Shown here: piece after piece, positions 26,184 to 33,837 of the stretch | Numbering within the stretch: the stretch's first letter is position 1 | Layout: every line of letters starts with the position of its first letter | Assembly: GCA_963757335.1 (NCBI GenBank) | Contig: CAVWRJ010000008.1 | Coordinates: forward strand, 248,001-312,000 | Origin: DASQPA01 sp963757335 | GTDB lineage: Bacteria; Acidobacteriota; Thermoanaerobaculia; Multivoradales; UBA5704 | Length of the DNA: 64,000 nt | Direction: 5' to 3' | Made by a program: the position numbers and the translations under genes | The notes under the pieces: generated by a model | What the model was told of the DNA's origin: nothing | The model's input: only the letters and a program-made list of their open reading frames with translations | Database searches by the model: none

Positions 26184-26228
26184 GCCCCGAAGGGGCAAAG
26201 GTATGTAGCCTGGGGCGCGAGCCCCAGG
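26184..26228. repeat. Composite palindrome, left flank of DUF1670 pair
   Basis: GCCCCGAAGGGGC (26184-26196), 12 nt, then CCTGGGGC-GCGA-GCCCCAGG (26209-26228). The same two palindromes occur in inverted order, again 12 nt apart, at 28053-28097 on the other side of the gene pair. Confidence 0.75.
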
Positions 26229-26259
26229 AAAGCAGGTTTATTGAAATTCCAGCCCCGAA

Positions 26260-26295
26260 GGGGCGACGGTACGCCGCCAGAATTACCGTCGCCCC
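26260..26295. repeat. 12-bp perfect hairpin
   Basis: GGGGCGACGGTA and its exact complement TACCGTCGCCCC enclose a 12-nt loop. It lies between the left composite palindrome and the 15-bp repeat upstream of the first DUF1670 gene, in a position where it could block read-through or form an element terminus. Confidence 0.65.
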
Positions 26296-26302
26296 TACCT
26301 TC

Positions 26303-26317
26303 CAGACATATGTCCGG
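26303..26317. repeat. 15-bp direct repeat, left copy
   Basis: CAGACATATGTCCGG, containing the 10-bp palindrome GACATATGTC. An identical 15-mer lies at 28003-28017, exactly 1700 bp away. This copy is 33 bp upstream of the first DUF1670 start, so it could also be an operator or target-site duplication. Confidence 0.75.
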
Positions 26318-26350
26318 GTTACGCTGGGCCGTATCTGGAAGGAGGAACGG

Positions 26351-27196
26351 ATGGGCATTCGTGACCCGCAGAGAGAAGAGTTGTTGCGCTTGGAGGCGAA
26401 GACTCTGGACGCGCGGTTCCTCACTGAGATCCGTGACGGCCTGAACTGCTCACCCTTCGAGGCTGAAGCCGTTCTTGAGGTCGTCCAGGAGGTCTACTTT
26501 CCCTTTCTCGACGAGGCCGCCGGCCAGGCGCCCCCAGGAAAGGTCACCCTTATCGCAGTCGATGCCGAGGAGCCCGCAGGCAAGCCCGTGCCCGCCTGCC
26601 GCAAGGTCACCGTCTGCCTGACCGTCCACCGCGGGGCCGAGGACGACCGCATCTTGCAGCAGCAGGGACCCGCGGCCCTGCGACAGGCTCGCATCCCCGA
26701 GATCTGCCAGGAAGCCCTCAGCCAGGGTGGCCTGCTCACTGCCGAGGACCTCGCCTACCGGGTCTTCTTCGTCACCCCGCGCACGATCAGCCGCGACCTC
26801 AAGGTCCTGCGCGAGGCCGAACCCGGGGCCATGATCCCCATGCGCAGCACGGTCCATGACCTCGGACCGGTGTTGACCCACCGAACCGAGATCGTGCGCT
26901 TAGCCTTGACCGGCAAAACGACGAGCGAGATCTGCACAATCCTGCGTCATTCCCCCCGAGCTGTAGCTAACTATCTGTCCACCTTCGTGCGGTGTGTGCA
27001 ACTGCACCGAAAGGGCCTGCAGGCCGGCCAGATTGCCTTCCTGCTACGGCGAGGACCCAAGCTGGTGCAGCGCTACCTGGAGCTTCTTGTCGACTGCGAA
27101 AAAGACCGCAATTTCGCCTATCACCTCGACGAGTTGCTCCGCCTCGGCGCCGTTGGGGGGGGAAAAGAACCCGCCGGAGGGACCTCCCATGGCTAG
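26351..27196 (+). CDS. DUF1670 family protein A
   Basis: 281-residue protein of the DUF1670 family, of unknown function. The N-terminal half is predicted helical with a central strand region (about 70-100). The C-terminal half has two helix-turn-helix-like segments, TTSEICTILRHSPRAVANYL (about 206-225) and AGQIAFLLRRGPKLVQRYL (about 240-258). A strong AAGGAGGA precedes the ATG. The downstream gene is a paralogue sharing the order G-LL-DLA, P-R-T-HD-G--LTH and the two HTH-like blocks. The genes overlap by 8 bp. Confidence 0.8.
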   Translation: MGIRDPQREELLRLEAKTLDARFLTEIRDGLNCSPFEAEAVLEVVQEVYFPFLDEAAGQAPPGKVTLIAVDAEEPAGKPVPACRKVTVCLTVHRGAEDDRILQQQGPAALRQARIPEICQEALSQGGLLTAEDLAYRVFFVTPRTISRDLKVLREAEPGAMIPMRSTVHDLGPVLTHRTEIVRLALTGKTTSEICTILRHSPRAVANYLSTFVRCVQLHRKGLQAGQIAFLLRRGPKLVQRYLELLVDCEKDRNFAYHLDELLRLGAVGGGKEPAGGTSHG

Positions 27197-27971
27197 CCGC
27201 CCCGACTACATCCGCAAGAAGTACGGGCCGCTGCTGGCCAAAACCCTGGAGACCGCTCTGGCTCACTGCATAGCCACCGAGTTTCCTCGCATCGGCGGGC
27301 CGCGCATCCAGCGGCTATGCGCCGAGATGATCTTGGAAGTCCTCGGCCAACACCTCCAGCCGCGCGAGCAGGTCCGTCAAGGACAGGTGCTTTGGCTCGG
27401 CATCAGCCGCGACGATCCACCACGGCGCCACCAGCGTATCGCCGACTGCCATCTCCTTCCCCTCGTCCTCGACCTTAGTACCCCGGACGATATCCGGGCC
27501 CGCCTGGATCGCGACTCCGCCCCCAGCCGGTTGACGGCCAAAGCCGTCCGCCTCTGCGAGCAGGCCCACGAGCAGGGCGCCCTGCTGTCGAACTGCGATC
27601 TGGCCGAATTGCTCTGCGTCCACGACTCCAGCATCGCCCATGTCCTAGCCGAACATGAGCGCAAGACCGGGCGCCTCGTGCCTCGGCGCGCCACCCTGCA
27701 TGATGTGGGCACTGGTCTGACTCATAAGAGAATCATCTGCTGGAAGCGCTACGCCGAGGGCAAGGAGCCAGACCAAGTCGCCCGTGAGACCTATCACAGC
27801 CTCGAAGCCGTGGACCGCTACCTGGGCCAGTACGACCGCGTCCGCCACTGCCGGCTCCAGGGACTCACGCCCGCCGAGACGGCCCACATGCTCGCCTGCT
27901 CCGTGCGGCTCGTCGAGGAGTACCTGGCCATTGACCGCGAGCTCGGAGAACGCGATGCTTCCCCTCAATGA
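27189..27971 (+). CDS. DUF1670 family protein B
   Basis: 260-residue paralogue of the preceding protein. It begins with a helical IRKKYGPLLAKTLE segment, followed by QVLWLGISRDDPP (counterpart of the central strand region in A). The C-terminal half repeats the pattern DLAELLCVHDSSIAHVLAEH, TLHDVGTGLTHKRI, then HTH-like PDQVARETYHSLEAVDRYL and PAETAHMLACSVRLVEEYL. GGAGGG precedes the ATG, which overlaps gene A. Likely forms a heteromer with A (inference). Enzymatic motifs of known transposases, such as DDE or HUH, were not seen. Confidence 0.78.
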   Translation: MASRPDYIRKKYGPLLAKTLETALAHCIATEFPRIGGPRIQRLCAEMILEVLGQHLQPREQVRQGQVLWLGISRDDPPRRHQRIADCHLLPLVLDLSTPDDIRARLDRDSAPSRLTAKAVRLCEQAHEQGALLSNCDLAELLCVHDSSIAHVLAEHERKTGRLVPRRATLHDVGTGLTHKRIICWKRYAEGKEPDQVARETYHSLEAVDRYLGQYDRVRHCRLQGLTPAETAHMLACSVRLVEEYLAIDRELGERDASPQ

Positions 27972-28002
27972 GCTTCTTACTCACACCGGCCACGCTACCG
28001 GT

Positions 28003-28017
28003 CAGACATATGTCCGG
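28003..28017. repeat. 15-bp direct repeat, right copy
   Basis: Second identical copy of CAGACATATGTCCGG, 31 bp after the stop of DUF1670 B. Confidence 0.75.
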
Positions 28018-28052
28018 ATCTTCGGGGCTCTGTGATTCGATGGGATCGCAGA

Positions 28053-28097
28053 CCTGGGGCTCACGCCCCAGGCTACCGTCCTGCACCCCTTCGGGGT
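28053..28097. repeat. Composite palindrome, right flank of DUF1670 pair
   Basis: CCTGGGGC-TCAC-GCCCCAGG (28053-28072), 12 nt, then ACCCCTTCGGGGT (28085-28097). It is the mirror of the left flank and lies just upstream of the his-trp promoter. Confidence 0.75.
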
Positions 28098-28165
28098 GGC
28101 GCCCGAACGACCGTCCTCGAGCGCTGGCGATTTTGACGTGACCCGGGGACGTGACCCGGGCGCGC

Positions 28166-28196
28166 TTGACAGGACGTGTCCCACCTGGAGTACAGT
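28166..28196 (+). promoter_or_regulatory. Promoter of the his-trp operon
   Basis: Perfect -35 TTGACA (28166-28171), 19-bp spacer, -10 TACAGT (28191-28196, 4/6 match). Initiation would fall near 28203, almost at the first ATG of the leader peptide (28205), so the leader mRNA may be leaderless. Confidence 0.6.
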
Positions 28197-28204
28197 CTCC
28201 AATC

Positions 28205-28294
28205 ATGATGCGCCGCCCAGCGATCCTCACTGCCGTGTCTGCCGCCGCTCTCGCGTGGCGCTGGTGGGGTCCTGCGCATCATTCCGTGACCTAA
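28205..28294 (+). CDS. Leader peptide of the his-trp operon (Trp/His attenuator)
   Basis: 29-codon ORF (ATG 28205, or 28208) with Trp-Arg-Trp-Trp at codons 18-21 (28256-28267) and tandem His-His at codons 25-26 (28277-28282), ending at TAA 28292-28294. It precedes a terminator (28358-28389) and the full set of his and trp genes, which fits attenuation by stalling at either Trp or His codons. There is no strong ribosome-binding site; a leaderless start near the promoter is likely. No similar peptide with both residue types is known to me. Confidence 0.78.
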   Translation: MMRRPAILTAVSAAALAWRWWGPAHHSVT

Positions 28295-28327
28295 GCCGGG
28301 CACCGTTCCCGGCCACTTGGACCGGGA
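28295..28327 (+). promoter_or_regulatory. Alternative hairpins of the attenuator
   Basis: GCCGGG (28295-28300) can pair with CCCGGC (28308-28313). Alternatively TCCCGG (28307-28312) pairs with CCGGGA (28322-28327). GGACCGGGA (28319-28327) can also pair, with one bulge, to TTCCGGGTCC (28362-28371), the 5' side of the terminator, giving an antiterminator. Stalling at 28256-28282 would favour the first hairpin and so the antiterminator. Confidence 0.65.
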
Positions 28328-28357
28328 CGCGAGACCGCCAGCTTCACGAACTGTCGC

Positions 28358-28389
28358 CTCCTTCCGGGTCCGGAAGGAGTTTTCGTTTT
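28358..28389 (+). terminator. Attenuator (intrinsic terminator)
   Basis: 9-bp stem CTCCTTCCG/CGGAAGGAG with loop GGTC (28358-28379), followed directly by TTTTCGTTTT. It is an unambiguous intrinsic terminator 31 bp before the first structural gene. Confidence 0.88.
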
Positions 28390-28419
28390 GGTTCGAGACA
28401 TCGAGATGGAGGAGGTCCG

Positions 28420-29463
28420 GTGAGGATCTCTGCCGGCCTGCCGATCGGCGTCGCCGCCCTGCTCTTCGAGAGCGCCCGGGCGCGGCGGGCGGTCGAGACC
28501 CGGCTCGTCGAGCGGCTGGAGGCGGCTGGCTACGGCGAGGTCATCCTCCCGGTTCTCGACTATGCCGAACCGTACGAGTCGCTGGCCACGGCGAGCGGTC
28601 GCGGCGAGCTCTATCGCTTCGTCGACCGCGGCGGCGACCTCCTGGCGCTGCGCTCCGACTTCACCCCCATGCTCGCCCGGCTCCTCGCCCCTCGGCTCGC
28701 CGCGCTCGATCTCCCTCTCCGGCTCTTCTACCGCGGCGACGTGGTGCGCTATCAGGAGGAGCGGTTCGGCCGGCTGCGCGAGCTGTTCCAGGTGGGGGCC
28801 GAGCTGCTCGGCGGCGAGAGCTCGCCGGGGGCCGACCGCGAGGTGCTGCGCCTGTTTCTGCAACTCCTGCAGGCCGCCGGGGCAGGACCGGTCGAGGTGG
28901 TGCTCGGCTTCGCCGGGGCGCTCGATCTGCCGCTCCTCCAGGCGGCCGGGCAGGCTGGGAAGAGTGGAAAGAGCGGAGATATCGGAAATAGCGGGCCGGC
29001 CCGGCTCGCCGCTGCCGTGGCCCGGCGGGAGCGGGGAGTGGTGCGGCGAGCTTCAGAGACCCTCTTCGAGGTGGTCGATCGGGGCCTGCCGCGCGACCCC
29101 GCGGCCCTCGGTCCCGAGGCCGCCGCTCGCCTCGCCGACCTGCTCGCCTTGCGCGACGATCTCGCTGCCGAGTTTTCCGCGGTGCGGCTGACGGTCGATC
29201 TCGCCGAGTTCGCCCACCAGGCGCTCCACCCGGAGCTTTTGGAGGCGGTGGGGGAGCGCGCCTACTACGACGGCATCGTCTTTCGCGCCCATGCCGGACC
29301 GGGCGGTCTCGCGGTGGGCGGCGGTGGCCGCTACGACCGCCTGTTCCACGGGCTCGGGGCCGCCGTGCCGGCGGTCGGCTTCTCGCTCGGGCTCGACCGC
29401 CTGTCGGTATCGCCTTCTGTACCCCTCCCGGTTCCGGCTGCCGATCGCGAGGCCGCATCGTGA
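28420..29463 (+). CDS. hisZ: ATP phosphoribosyltransferase regulatory subunit HisZ
   Basis: 347-residue HisRS-like paralogue that lacks synthetase catalysis and regulates short-form HisG. Family segments include RSDFTPMLARLLA, LPLRLFYRGDVVRY (about 95-115), FQVGAELLGG and GGGGRYDRLF near the C-terminus. GTG 28420 is the start, 4 nt after GGAGG. A Gly/Ser-rich spacer (GKSGKSGDIGNSG) sits near residue 190. First gene of the operon; it overlaps hisGD by 4 bp. Its presence fits the short HisG that follows. Confidence 0.9.
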   Translation: MRISAGLPIGVAALLFESARARRAVETRLVERLEAAGYGEVILPVLDYAEPYESLATASGRGELYRFVDRGGDLLALRSDFTPMLARLLAPRLAALDLPLRLFYRGDVVRYQEERFGRLRELFQVGAELLGGESSPGADREVLRLFLQLLQAAGAGPVEVVLGFAGALDLPLLQAAGQAGKSGKSGDIGNSGPARLAAAVARRERGVVRRASETLFEVVDRGLPRDPAALGPEAAARLADLLALRDDLAAEFSAVRLTVDLAEFAHQALHPELLEAVGERAYYDGIVFRAHAGPGGLAVGGGGRYDRLFHGLGAAVPAVGFSLGLDRLSVSPSVPLPVPAADREAAS

Positions 29464-31394
29464 TCCGGCTCGCTCTCCCCAAAGGGCGGAACCTCGGGCC
29501 GGTGCTCGCCGCCCTCGCCGCGGCGGGCCTGGCGCCTCCGGGGCTCGAAGCCGAGCTCGGGCGCCGGCTGCGGACGACCCTCCCGGAGGCGGGGATCGAG
29601 GTTCTGTCGCTCAAGGACTGGGACCTCCCGCTCTACGTCGAGCACGGGGTGGCCGACTGCGGCTTCGTGGGGAGCGACGTGCTCGGGGAGGTGGACGGCG
29701 AGCTTCTGGTGCCGCTCCGGCTCCACGCCGGGCGCTGCCGGCTGTCGCTGATCGGCAAGGGGCCGGACCTGCCGGCGGCGGGGAGCCAGGTGCGCCTGGC
29801 GAGCAAGTACCCGGTCACCGCCCGCCGGATCGTCGCGCTCCGCCCCTGGGGGGCGGAGATCGTCCGCCTGTCGGGCTCGGTCGAGCTGGCGCCGGTTCTC
29901 GATCTCGCCGAGATCGCCCTGGATATCGTGCAGACCGGCCGGACGCTGGCCGAGAATCACCTGGTCGAGCTGGAGCAGGTCGAAGAGGTGGCCGCCTGTC
30001 TGGTGGTCAACCGGGCCTCGTTCCAGCGCCACCGGGATCTCTTGAACCGCTGGATCGGCCGCCTCGAAGCGGCGGGGGTCGCCTCATCGAGCACATCATT
30101 CCCGATCGTCAAGCTCGCCTCCCGGGCGGGCCAAAGCACTTTGGAACGCCTCGTCCGGCGCGGCGAGGCGGTCCTCGACCAGAAGACGCTCAAGAAAGCC
30201 GCGGCGCTGGTCGACGACGTCCGCACCGGCGGCGACCGCGCCCTCCTGGCGGCGGTGAGGAAGCTCGACGGCTTCGCGGCGGATTCCGTCCCCGGACTCG
30301 CCCTCACCCCCTCGCCGGGCGACGAGGCGGCGCTGCCGGCCGGCTTCGTCGAGGCCTTCGAGCGGGCGCTGGCGGCGGTCGAGCGCTTCCATGCCCCCCA
30401 GCGGCTCCCCGCGGGAGGGGGTGGCTACACGATCGAGGAGGAGGGGGTGGAGCTGACCGAGGTCGTCCGGCCGCTCCGTCGGGTCGGCATCTATATACCG
30501 GGGGGCCGCGCGAGCTACCCCTCGACGGTTTTGATGACCGCGGTTCCGGCCCGGCTCGCCGGGGTCGCCGAGATCGCCGTCGCCACCCCGCCCCTGGGGT
30601 ACCAGGCGAGCGCGCCGCTGCGCTATGCCCTCGCCCGGCTGGAGCTTCGCGAGGTGTGGGGGATGGGCGGAGCGCAGGCGATCGCCGCCTTCGCCTACGG
30701 CACCGAGACGATCCCGCGGGTGGACAAGATCGTCGGGCCGGGAAACGCCTGGGTCACCGCCGCCAAGCGCCTGGTCTTAGGGGACGTGGGGATCGACGGG
30801 CTCGCCGGCCCTTCGGAGGTGGTGATCGTCGCGGATGGCTCGGCCGACCCCGCCTGGCTGGCGGCCGACCTCCTCGCCCAGGCCGAGCACGACCCGCGGG
30901 CGGCGGCGGTGCTGATCACGACCGATCCCAAGCTCGCCAAGAGGGTGGCCCAGGAGGTGGAAAAGCAGCTCGTAGAGCTGGCGACCGAAGACATCGCCCG
31001 CGAAGCGCTCGCCAGCTTCGGCGCCGCGCTCCTCGTCGCCGACATCGGGGAGGCGCTCGACACCGTCGAGCGGATCGCCCCCGAGCACCTCCAGCTGGTG
31101 GGAGCGGAGGCCGAGGGGCTGGCGACTCTCGTGCGCTCGGCCGGCGCGGTGTTCGTGGGGGCCTCGTCGCCAGAGGTGTTCGGCGACTACGTGGCGGGGC
31201 CGAGCCATGTCCTCCCCACCTGCGGCAGCGCCCGCTTCGCCTCCGGGCTTGCGGTCGCCGACTTCCTCCGCCGCAGCCACCGGATCCGCTTCACCCCCGA
31301 GGCCGCCGCCCACCGCGCGGCGGCGGCGGCGGTCCTTGCCGACGCCGAGGGGCTCCCCGGCCATGCCGCGGCGGCGAGGCGGAGGCTCCGGTGA
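29460..31394 (+). CDS. hisG-hisD: HisG-HisD fusion: ATP phosphoribosyltransferase (short form) / histidinol dehydrogenase
   Basis: 644-residue fusion without an internal stop. Residues 1 to about 205 are short-form HisG (LALPKGRNLGPVL, DVLGEVDGELL, DIVQTGRTL), catalysing the first step, ATP + PRPP. Residues about 212-644 are histidinol dehydrogenase, the last step, with RVGIYIPGGRASYPSTVL, the GPGNAWVTAAKRLV cofactor region, QAEHDPRA and the catalytic metal-binding GPSHVLPTCGSARF (about 580-593). No good internal start was seen at the junction. The GTG start overlaps hisZ by 4 bp. Fusing the committed and final steps is unusual. Confidence 0.88.
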   Translation: MIRLALPKGRNLGPVLAALAAAGLAPPGLEAELGRRLRTTLPEAGIEVLSLKDWDLPLYVEHGVADCGFVGSDVLGEVDGELLVPLRLHAGRCRLSLIGKGPDLPAAGSQVRLASKYPVTARRIVALRPWGAEIVRLSGSVELAPVLDLAEIALDIVQTGRTLAENHLVELEQVEEVAACLVVNRASFQRHRDLLNRWIGRLEAAGVASSSTSFPIVKLASRAGQSTLERLVRRGEAVLDQKTLKKAAALVDDVRTGGDRALLAAVRKLDGFAADSVPGLALTPSPGDEAALPAGFVEAFERALAAVERFHAPQRLPAGGGGYTIEEEGVELTEVVRPLRRVGIYIPGGRASYPSTVLMTAVPARLAGVAEIAVATPPLGYQASAPLRYALARLELREVWGMGGAQAIAAFAYGTETIPRVDKIVGPGNAWVTAAKRLVLGDVGIDGLAGPSEVVIVADGSADPAWLAADLLAQAEHDPRAAAVLITTDPKLAKRVAQEVEKQLVELATEDIAREALASFGAALLVADIGEALDTVERIAPEHLQLVGAEAEGLATLVRSAGAVFVGASSPEVFGDYVAGPSHVLPTCGSARFASGLAVADFLRRSHRIRFTPEAAAHRAAAAAVLADAEGLPGHAAAARRRLR

Positions 31395-32512
31395 GCCCGG
31401 TCCGCGCTCTCGACGCGGCCGCCCTCGTCCGCCCCGAGCTGCGGGCGCTGCCGGAGTACAACTACCTGCCGGCCACGGGGCGGCACAAGCTCGACCAGAA
31501 CGAGGTGCCCTGGGAGCTGCCGCGCTGGGTGAAGCGCGAGGTCGCCCGGCGGCTGGTCGAGACCGACTGGGCGCGCTATCCGGACTTCCATGCCGACGGC
31601 CTGCGGCGCGAGATCGGCCGGCTCCACGGCTGGCCCGCCGAGGGGGTGCTGGTGGGGAACGGCTCGAACGAGCTCCTCGCCCTCGCGCTCGAAGCGCTCG
31701 CCGCGCCGGGCGGCGAGGTGCTGGGGGCCGAGCCCTGCTTCGGCCTCTACCGGATGTTCGTCACCCGGGCGGGTGCCCGGCCGCATTTCCTGCCGCCGCG
31801 GCCCGACCTCCGATTGCCGCTCCCGGAGCTGGCGGCCGAGATCGCTGCCGCGCCGCGCCGGCCGCTCCTCCTCGCCTCGCCCAACAACCCGACGGGGGAG
31901 GCGCTGACGCCGAGGGAGGTCGCATCTCTCCTCGATCGGCTGGAGGGGCCGCTCCTCTTGGACAACGCCTATGGCGAGTTCTGCCGGCACGACTACCGGC
32001 CGCTCCTCGCCGGCAACCCGCACCTGCTCCTCTTCCGCACCTTCTCCAAGGCCTGGTCGCTCGCCGGCCTCCGCCTCGGCTATCTCCTCGCTCACCCCGA
32101 CCTGGTTCGCGAGCTGATCAAGGTGAAGCTCCCCTACAACCTGGGGCACGCCGGGGCGATCGCCGGCCAGCTGGTGCTGGGCGAGGCGCAGGCCGCGGCC
32201 CGGCGGCGGGTGGCGGTCGTCCTCGGCCGCCGCGACGGCTGGGCTCGGATGCTTGAGGAGGCCGGCTTCGAGGTCTTCCCCTCGGAGGCCAACTTCCTCC
32301 TCGTCCGCTCCCCCTCGCCAGCAGCGGCACGGCGGGTGAAGAGCGGGCTCGCCGACCGCGGCATCCTTGTTCGCGACGTCGGTGCGGGCTCTTCGGGCTC
32401 CGGGGGTTCGGGCCTCGCCGGCTGCCTGCGGATCTCGATCGGGGGCGGCATGGCGCTCCGCGCCACCCGGCAGGCGCTGGCGGAGATCCGGGCGGAAGGA
32501 GGGATGCGATGA
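31391..32512 (+). CDS. hisC: Histidinol-phosphate aminotransferase
   Basis: 373-residue PLP enzyme, transferring an amino group from glutamate to imidazole acetol phosphate. Motifs are LDQNEVPWELP (substrate entry), LVGNGSNELLALALEAL, SPNNPTGE, LLDNAYGEF and the PLP lysine in FRTFSKAWSLAGLRLGY (about 213-228). GTG 31391 overlaps the hisGD stop by 4 bp, and its stop overlaps hisB. A GSSGSGGSG linker near the C-terminus precedes the last strand. Confidence 0.93.
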   Translation: MSPVRALDAAALVRPELRALPEYNYLPATGRHKLDQNEVPWELPRWVKREVARRLVETDWARYPDFHADGLRREIGRLHGWPAEGVLVGNGSNELLALALEALAAPGGEVLGAEPCFGLYRMFVTRAGARPHFLPPRPDLRLPLPELAAEIAAAPRRPLLLASPNNPTGEALTPREVASLLDRLEGPLLLDNAYGEFCRHDYRPLLAGNPHLLLFRTFSKAWSLAGLRLGYLLAHPDLVRELIKVKLPYNLGHAGAIAGQLVLGEAQAAARRRVAVVLGRRDGWARMLEEAGFEVFPSEANFLLVRSPSPAAARRVKSGLADRGILVRDVGAGSSGSGGSGLAGCLRISIGGGMALRATRQALAEIRAEGGMR

Positions 32513-33108
32513 GCCGCACGGCGACCGTCGAGCGGACGACGGGGGAGACCCGTATCCGGCTCCGGCTCGATCTCGACGGGGGAGAGCGCAAGATCGCCGT
32601 GCCGGACGGCTTCTTCGGCCACATGCTGAACGCCCTCGCCACCCACGGCGGCTTCGGGCTCGACCTCGAAGTTTCTGGCGATACCGAAATCGACCTCCAT
32701 CACACGGTGGAGGACGTCGGCATCGCTCTCGGCGAGGCGCTCGCCAGCGCCCTCGGCGATCGGCGGGGGATCGTCCGCTTCGCCCATGCCTATGCGCCGC
32801 TCGACGAGGCCCTGGCGCGGGCGGTGGTTGACCTTTCGGGGCGCGGCTTCTTCGTCTACGACGCGCCGAGAGAGATCGCCGCCGCCTGGGTCACCGCCGC
32901 CTTCCCTCTCACTTTGGTCGCCGACTTCTTCCAGGCGGTTGCCGACCGCGGCCGGCTCACCCTCCATCTCCATCTCCTCGCCGCCCGCAACGGTCATCAC
33001 GCCGCCGAGGCGGCCTTCAAGGCCGTGGCGCTCGCTCTGCGCCAGGCGGTGGCGCTGCGGCCGGGGGAGAGCGGCGTGCCGAGCACCAAGGGGACCCTCT
33101 CGGCATGA
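32509..33108 (+). CDS. hisB: Imidazoleglycerol-phosphate dehydratase
   Basis: 199-residue monofunctional HisB (IGPD). It dehydrates imidazole glycerol phosphate using a dimanganese centre. His-rich motifs HHTVEDVGIALGEA (about 64-77) and NGHHAAEAAFKA (about 163-174) provide ligands; FFGHMLNALATHGGF is also conserved. The histidinol-phosphatase domain of the enterobacterial HisB is absent, and no other histidinol-phosphatase is seen in the window, so that step must be encoded elsewhere. ATGA overlaps at both ends. Confidence 0.95.
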   Translation: MSRTATVERTTGETRIRLRLDLDGGERKIAVPDGFFGHMLNALATHGGFGLDLEVSGDTEIDLHHTVEDVGIALGEALASALGDRRGIVRFAHAYAPLDEALARAVVDLSGRGFFVYDAPREIAAAWVTAAFPLTLVADFFQAVADRGRLTLHLHLLAARNGHHAAEAAFKAVALALRQAVALRPGESGVPSTKGTLSA

Positions 33109-33734
33109 GCGCCGCGGTCGTCGTCGACGCCGGGGTCGGCAACCTGGGCAACCTGGAGCGGGCCCTCACCCACCTCGGCGCGGTGGCGGAGGTGAGCGCC
33201 GAGCCCTCCCGGATCGCCGCCGCCCGCTGCCTGCTCCTGCCGGGGGTGGGGGCCTTCGCTCCGCCGCGCGAGGCCCTCCGCGGGCCTCTGGAAGCCGCCC
33301 TCCGGGAGGCGCTCGCGGCGGGCGCCTGGCTGCTGGGGATCTGCGTCGGCTTCCAGCTCCTCTTCGAGGCCGGCGAGGAGTTCGGCACGACCGACGGCCT
33401 GGGCCTCCTGCCCGGCCGGGTCACCCGGCTGCCGGAAGGGGTGTCCCTGCCGCACATCGGCTGGAACCGCCTGCACGATCTCGCCGATCACCCTTTAGTC
33501 GAGGGAGTGGCGGCATCTCCCTATGTCTACTTCGTCCACAGCTACGCCCCGGAAGGGGTGCCGGACGATCTCTCGATCGCCTGCTCGACCCACGGCCGGA
33601 CCTTCCCCGCCATCGCCGGCCGGGGCCGGGTGCTGGGCACTCAATTTCACCCCGAGCGGAGCGGCGCAGCGGGTCTCCGGGTGTTGGCGAATTACCTCGC
33701 GCTCGCAGGGTCGGCGAGAGGAATCGAAAGATGA
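33105..33734 (+). CDS. hisH: Imidazole glycerol phosphate synthase, glutaminase subunit
   Basis: 209-residue class I glutaminase that delivers ammonia to HisF. The nucleophile Cys is in WLLGICVGFQLLFEAG (about 70-85). His and Glu lie in GTQFHPERSG near the C-terminus. Overlaps hisB by 4 bp. Downstream there is a 103-bp gap before hisA, the only sizeable gap in the his part of the operon, where an internal promoter could sit, though no clear motif was found. Confidence 0.95.
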   Translation: MSAAVVVDAGVGNLGNLERALTHLGAVAEVSAEPSRIAAARCLLLPGVGAFAPPREALRGPLEAALREALAAGAWLLGICVGFQLLFEAGEEFGTTDGLGLLPGRVTRLPEGVSLPHIGWNRLHDLADHPLVEGVAASPYVYFVHSYAPEGVPDDLSIACSTHGRTFPAIAGRGRVLGTQFHPERSGAAGLRVLANYLALAGSARGIER

Positions 33735-33837
33735 AACCGGTTCCAGTCCCGCTTTTGCCCGAGAGACGGCACCTTTGTGCTGACTCACCTTTGCAGTCTG
33801 TCGGTTTGATGCTGTCGTTCCGGGGGGGATGCTTCGA

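Noticed and set aside
28096..28419. Upstream extension of the hisZ reading frame
   Set aside because: Would run through the attenuator terminator; GTG 28420 has a good ribosome-binding site and the correct HisZ start.
29291..31390. Plus-strand frame preceding hisC in the same reading frame
   Set aside because: Overlaps hisGD in another frame; Arg/Gly/Ala-rich without motifs. Only the part after GTG 31391 matches HisC.
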